NCBI GenBank assembly: GCA_021325195.1
Contig: JAJPHQ010000063.1
Span: 1 to 36,531 of the forward strand
DNA: 36,531 nucleotides
Direction of reading: 5' to 3'
Source: Gammaproteobacteria bacterium
GTDB lineage: Bacteria > Pseudomonadota > Gammaproteobacteria > Xanthomonadales > Rhodanobacteraceae
Part shown: positions 34,528 to 36,531 of the stretch, in pieces
Position numbering within the stretch: the stretch's first letter is position 1
How the letters are laid out: every line of letters starts with the position of its first letter
Notes under the pieces: generated by a model
Databases searched by the model: none
The model's input: only the letters and a program-made list of their open reading frames with translations
Told to the model about the DNA's origin: nothing
Translations under genes and position numbers: made by a program

Positions 34528-35046
34528 ATGGCAGCCATGAGCGAAGCGACCTTGCCCACCGATGCTGTGCTGCGCGCCCAGGCCGAAACCATCGCCGAAG
34601 CCCTGCGTGAACGCGGCCAGATGCTGGTTACGGCGGAGTCCTGCACCGGCGGGTGGATCGCCAAGGTGCTCACCGACATCCCCGGCAGTTCGGCGTGGTT
34701 CGATTGCGGCGTGGTCGCCTACAGCTACGAGGCCAAGGAAGGCCTGCTGGGTGTGGCGCCGTCCACGCTGGAGCGGCACGGCGCGGTCAGTCAGGAAACC
34801 GCGGTGGAAATGGTATCGGGCGCGCTGGCGCGCTTCGGCGCGACGGTCGCGGTGGCGGTGACCGGGATCGCCGGCCCGACCGGCGGCACGCCGGACAAGC
34901 CGGTCGGCACCGTGTGGATCGCGTGGAAGCGCCGCGGCGGTTACGCGCGCGCCGGCCTGTTCCATTTCTCCGGCGACCGCGACGCGATCCGCCGCCAGAC
35001 CGTGGCGCACGCGCTCGAAGGGATCAGGAAAATCCTTACAACCTGA
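34528..35046 (+). CDS. pncC: CinA-family nicotinamide-nucleotide amidase
   Basis: The 172-residue protein is the stand-alone CinA C-terminal domain. [42 protein letters not shown] and [20 protein letters not shown] are its diagnostic motifs. PncC deamidates nicotinamide mononucleotide to nicotinate mononucleotide in the pyridine nucleotide salvage cycle. Position directly upstream of recA is conserved in many gammaproteobacteria. The ATG at 34528 is used; a second ATG at 34537 would remove three residues. Neither has a strong ribosome-binding site. It lies 127 bases before recA. Confidence 0.93.
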   Translation: MAAMSEATLPTDAVLRAQAETIAEALRERGQMLVTAESCTGGWIAKVLTDIPGSSAWFDCGVVAYSYEAKEGLLGVAPSTLERHGAVSQETAVEMVSGALARFGATVAVAVTGIAGPTGGTPDKPVGTVWIAWKRRGGYARAGLFHFSGDRDAIRRQTVAHALEGIRKILTT

Positions 35047-35060
35047 TGCGACGACTGCCG

Positions 35061-35089
35061 CTGCCCGGCGCCGGTCGCTGTGGAATAAT
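35061..35089 (+). promoter_or_regulatory. Possible recA promoter
   Basis: AATAAT at 35084-35089 could be a -10 element, with CTGCCC (35061-35066, 17-bp spacing) as a poor -35. I looked for LexA operators of the CTGT-N8-ACAG type and the TTAG-N6-TACTA type known from Xanthomonas and Xylella and found neither between 35047 and 35173. The weak -35 would fit activator or basal control. Confidence 0.3.
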
Positions 35090-35173
35090 GCCGCCGTCAC
35101 CCTGGCGATGTCGCAGCCGGTGAGATCGTTACCCGCCACACTCCACGCCGTTCACCAATCCGAGGGTTCCGCA

Positions 35174-36217
<1,044 letters not shown>

Positions 36218-36388
36218 ACCGGCCCGGGCGCGACCATCCGGCGGATCTGTCCCCGGCAGCGGTCGGGCAGGGGGCGGACGTGTGAAAGGCGGGTGCCTGC
36301 GTGCAGGTGACCATCGCGGCAACCCTGACCGGCATCCACGGCAGCACACGCCGTGGGCGCGGGCATGCACGCTCGTACAATGGCTTGC

Positions 36389-36531
36389 ATGAGAAATCGC
36401 AGGCAGAATTCAGACAGCCATCGCGATGAGCGCAGCGCCTGGGATCGCGGCATCGGCCTGCTGGCCCGGCGCGAGTATTCGCAGCGCGAACTGCGTGCCC
36501 GGCTGGAACGCGCCGGCCACGACGAAGAGGA
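36389..36531 (+). CDS. recX: Regulatory protein RecX (5' part, cut by the window end)
   Basis: Only the first 47 residues are present. After a short basic lead (MRNRRQNSDSHRDERSA) comes WDRGIGLLARREYSQRELRA, the conserved opening of RecX (three-helix modules with the LLxxREYSxxEL motif). RecX inhibits RecA filament extension and its position just after recA is standard. TACAAT at 36376-36381 lies only 7 bases before the ATG and could be a -10 of a near-leaderless promoter, but no -35 is evident. The frame continues beyond the window. Confidence 0.88.
   Translation, partial: MRNRRQNSDSHRDERSAWDRGIGLLARREYSQRELRARLERAGHDEE

Overview
This is a GC-rich gammaproteobacterial chromosome segment. 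Gene content and protein style (TonB-dependent receptor, cinA-recA-recX order, OprD-type porin beside pst, hairpin elements of the CTCCC..GGGAG type scattered between genes) point to the order Lysobacterales (Xanthomonadales), most likely Rhodanobacteraceae. That placement is my inference from protein resemblance. No rRNA, tRNA, CRISPR array, prophage or insertion sequence is visible. Almost all of the window is ordinary core genome, and I did not find a convincing new multi-gene system.

Layout. 1-5200 (minus strand): an exported cyclophilin-type isomerase, a lipoprotein phosphoesterase, a small unknown protein, and metG. 5183-5495: a gene-free stretch packed with hairpins. 5496-7849 (minus): an unrecognised gene of low GC content, an acetoacetyl-CoA reductase (phaB) and gluQ. 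8012-13452 (plus): an OPT-family transporter, then a heat-shock group htpX-htpG-hslR with a sigma-32-like promoter before htpX. 13457-16814 (minus): ohr, katA and an APC permease, with a good OxyR-type site before katA. 16950-18683 (plus): a POTRA/beta-barrel outer-membrane protein. 18723-21982 (minus): a DUF3617 protein and mutS.

22121-30057 is a complete phosphate-starvation block. phoB-phoR (plus) converge on pstSCAB-phoU (minus), and an OprD-like porin diverges from pstS. Candidate Pho boxes lie before phoB, pstS, the porin and, more weakly, the later TonB-dependent receptor. PhoR lacks the usual N-terminal membrane region. 30178-31861 (minus): a GT4 glycosyltransferase overlapping a PAP2 phosphatase. 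32123-34450 (plus): a TonB-dependent receptor. 34528-36531 (plus): cinA/pncC, recA and the start of recX.

The least ordinary theme is the invasion of coding sequence by small dispersed hairpin elements. One lies in the metG linker together with a 7-bp tandem repeat, one encodes about 20 extra residues inside MutS, one supplies the N-terminus of GluQ, and one covers the 5' end of the cyclophilin gene. All are read in frame. The other points worth checking are the membrane-less PhoR, the shared Pho-box motif, the OxyR and sigma-32 sites, a G8 tract in the porin gene, and the low-GC gene at 5496-5993.
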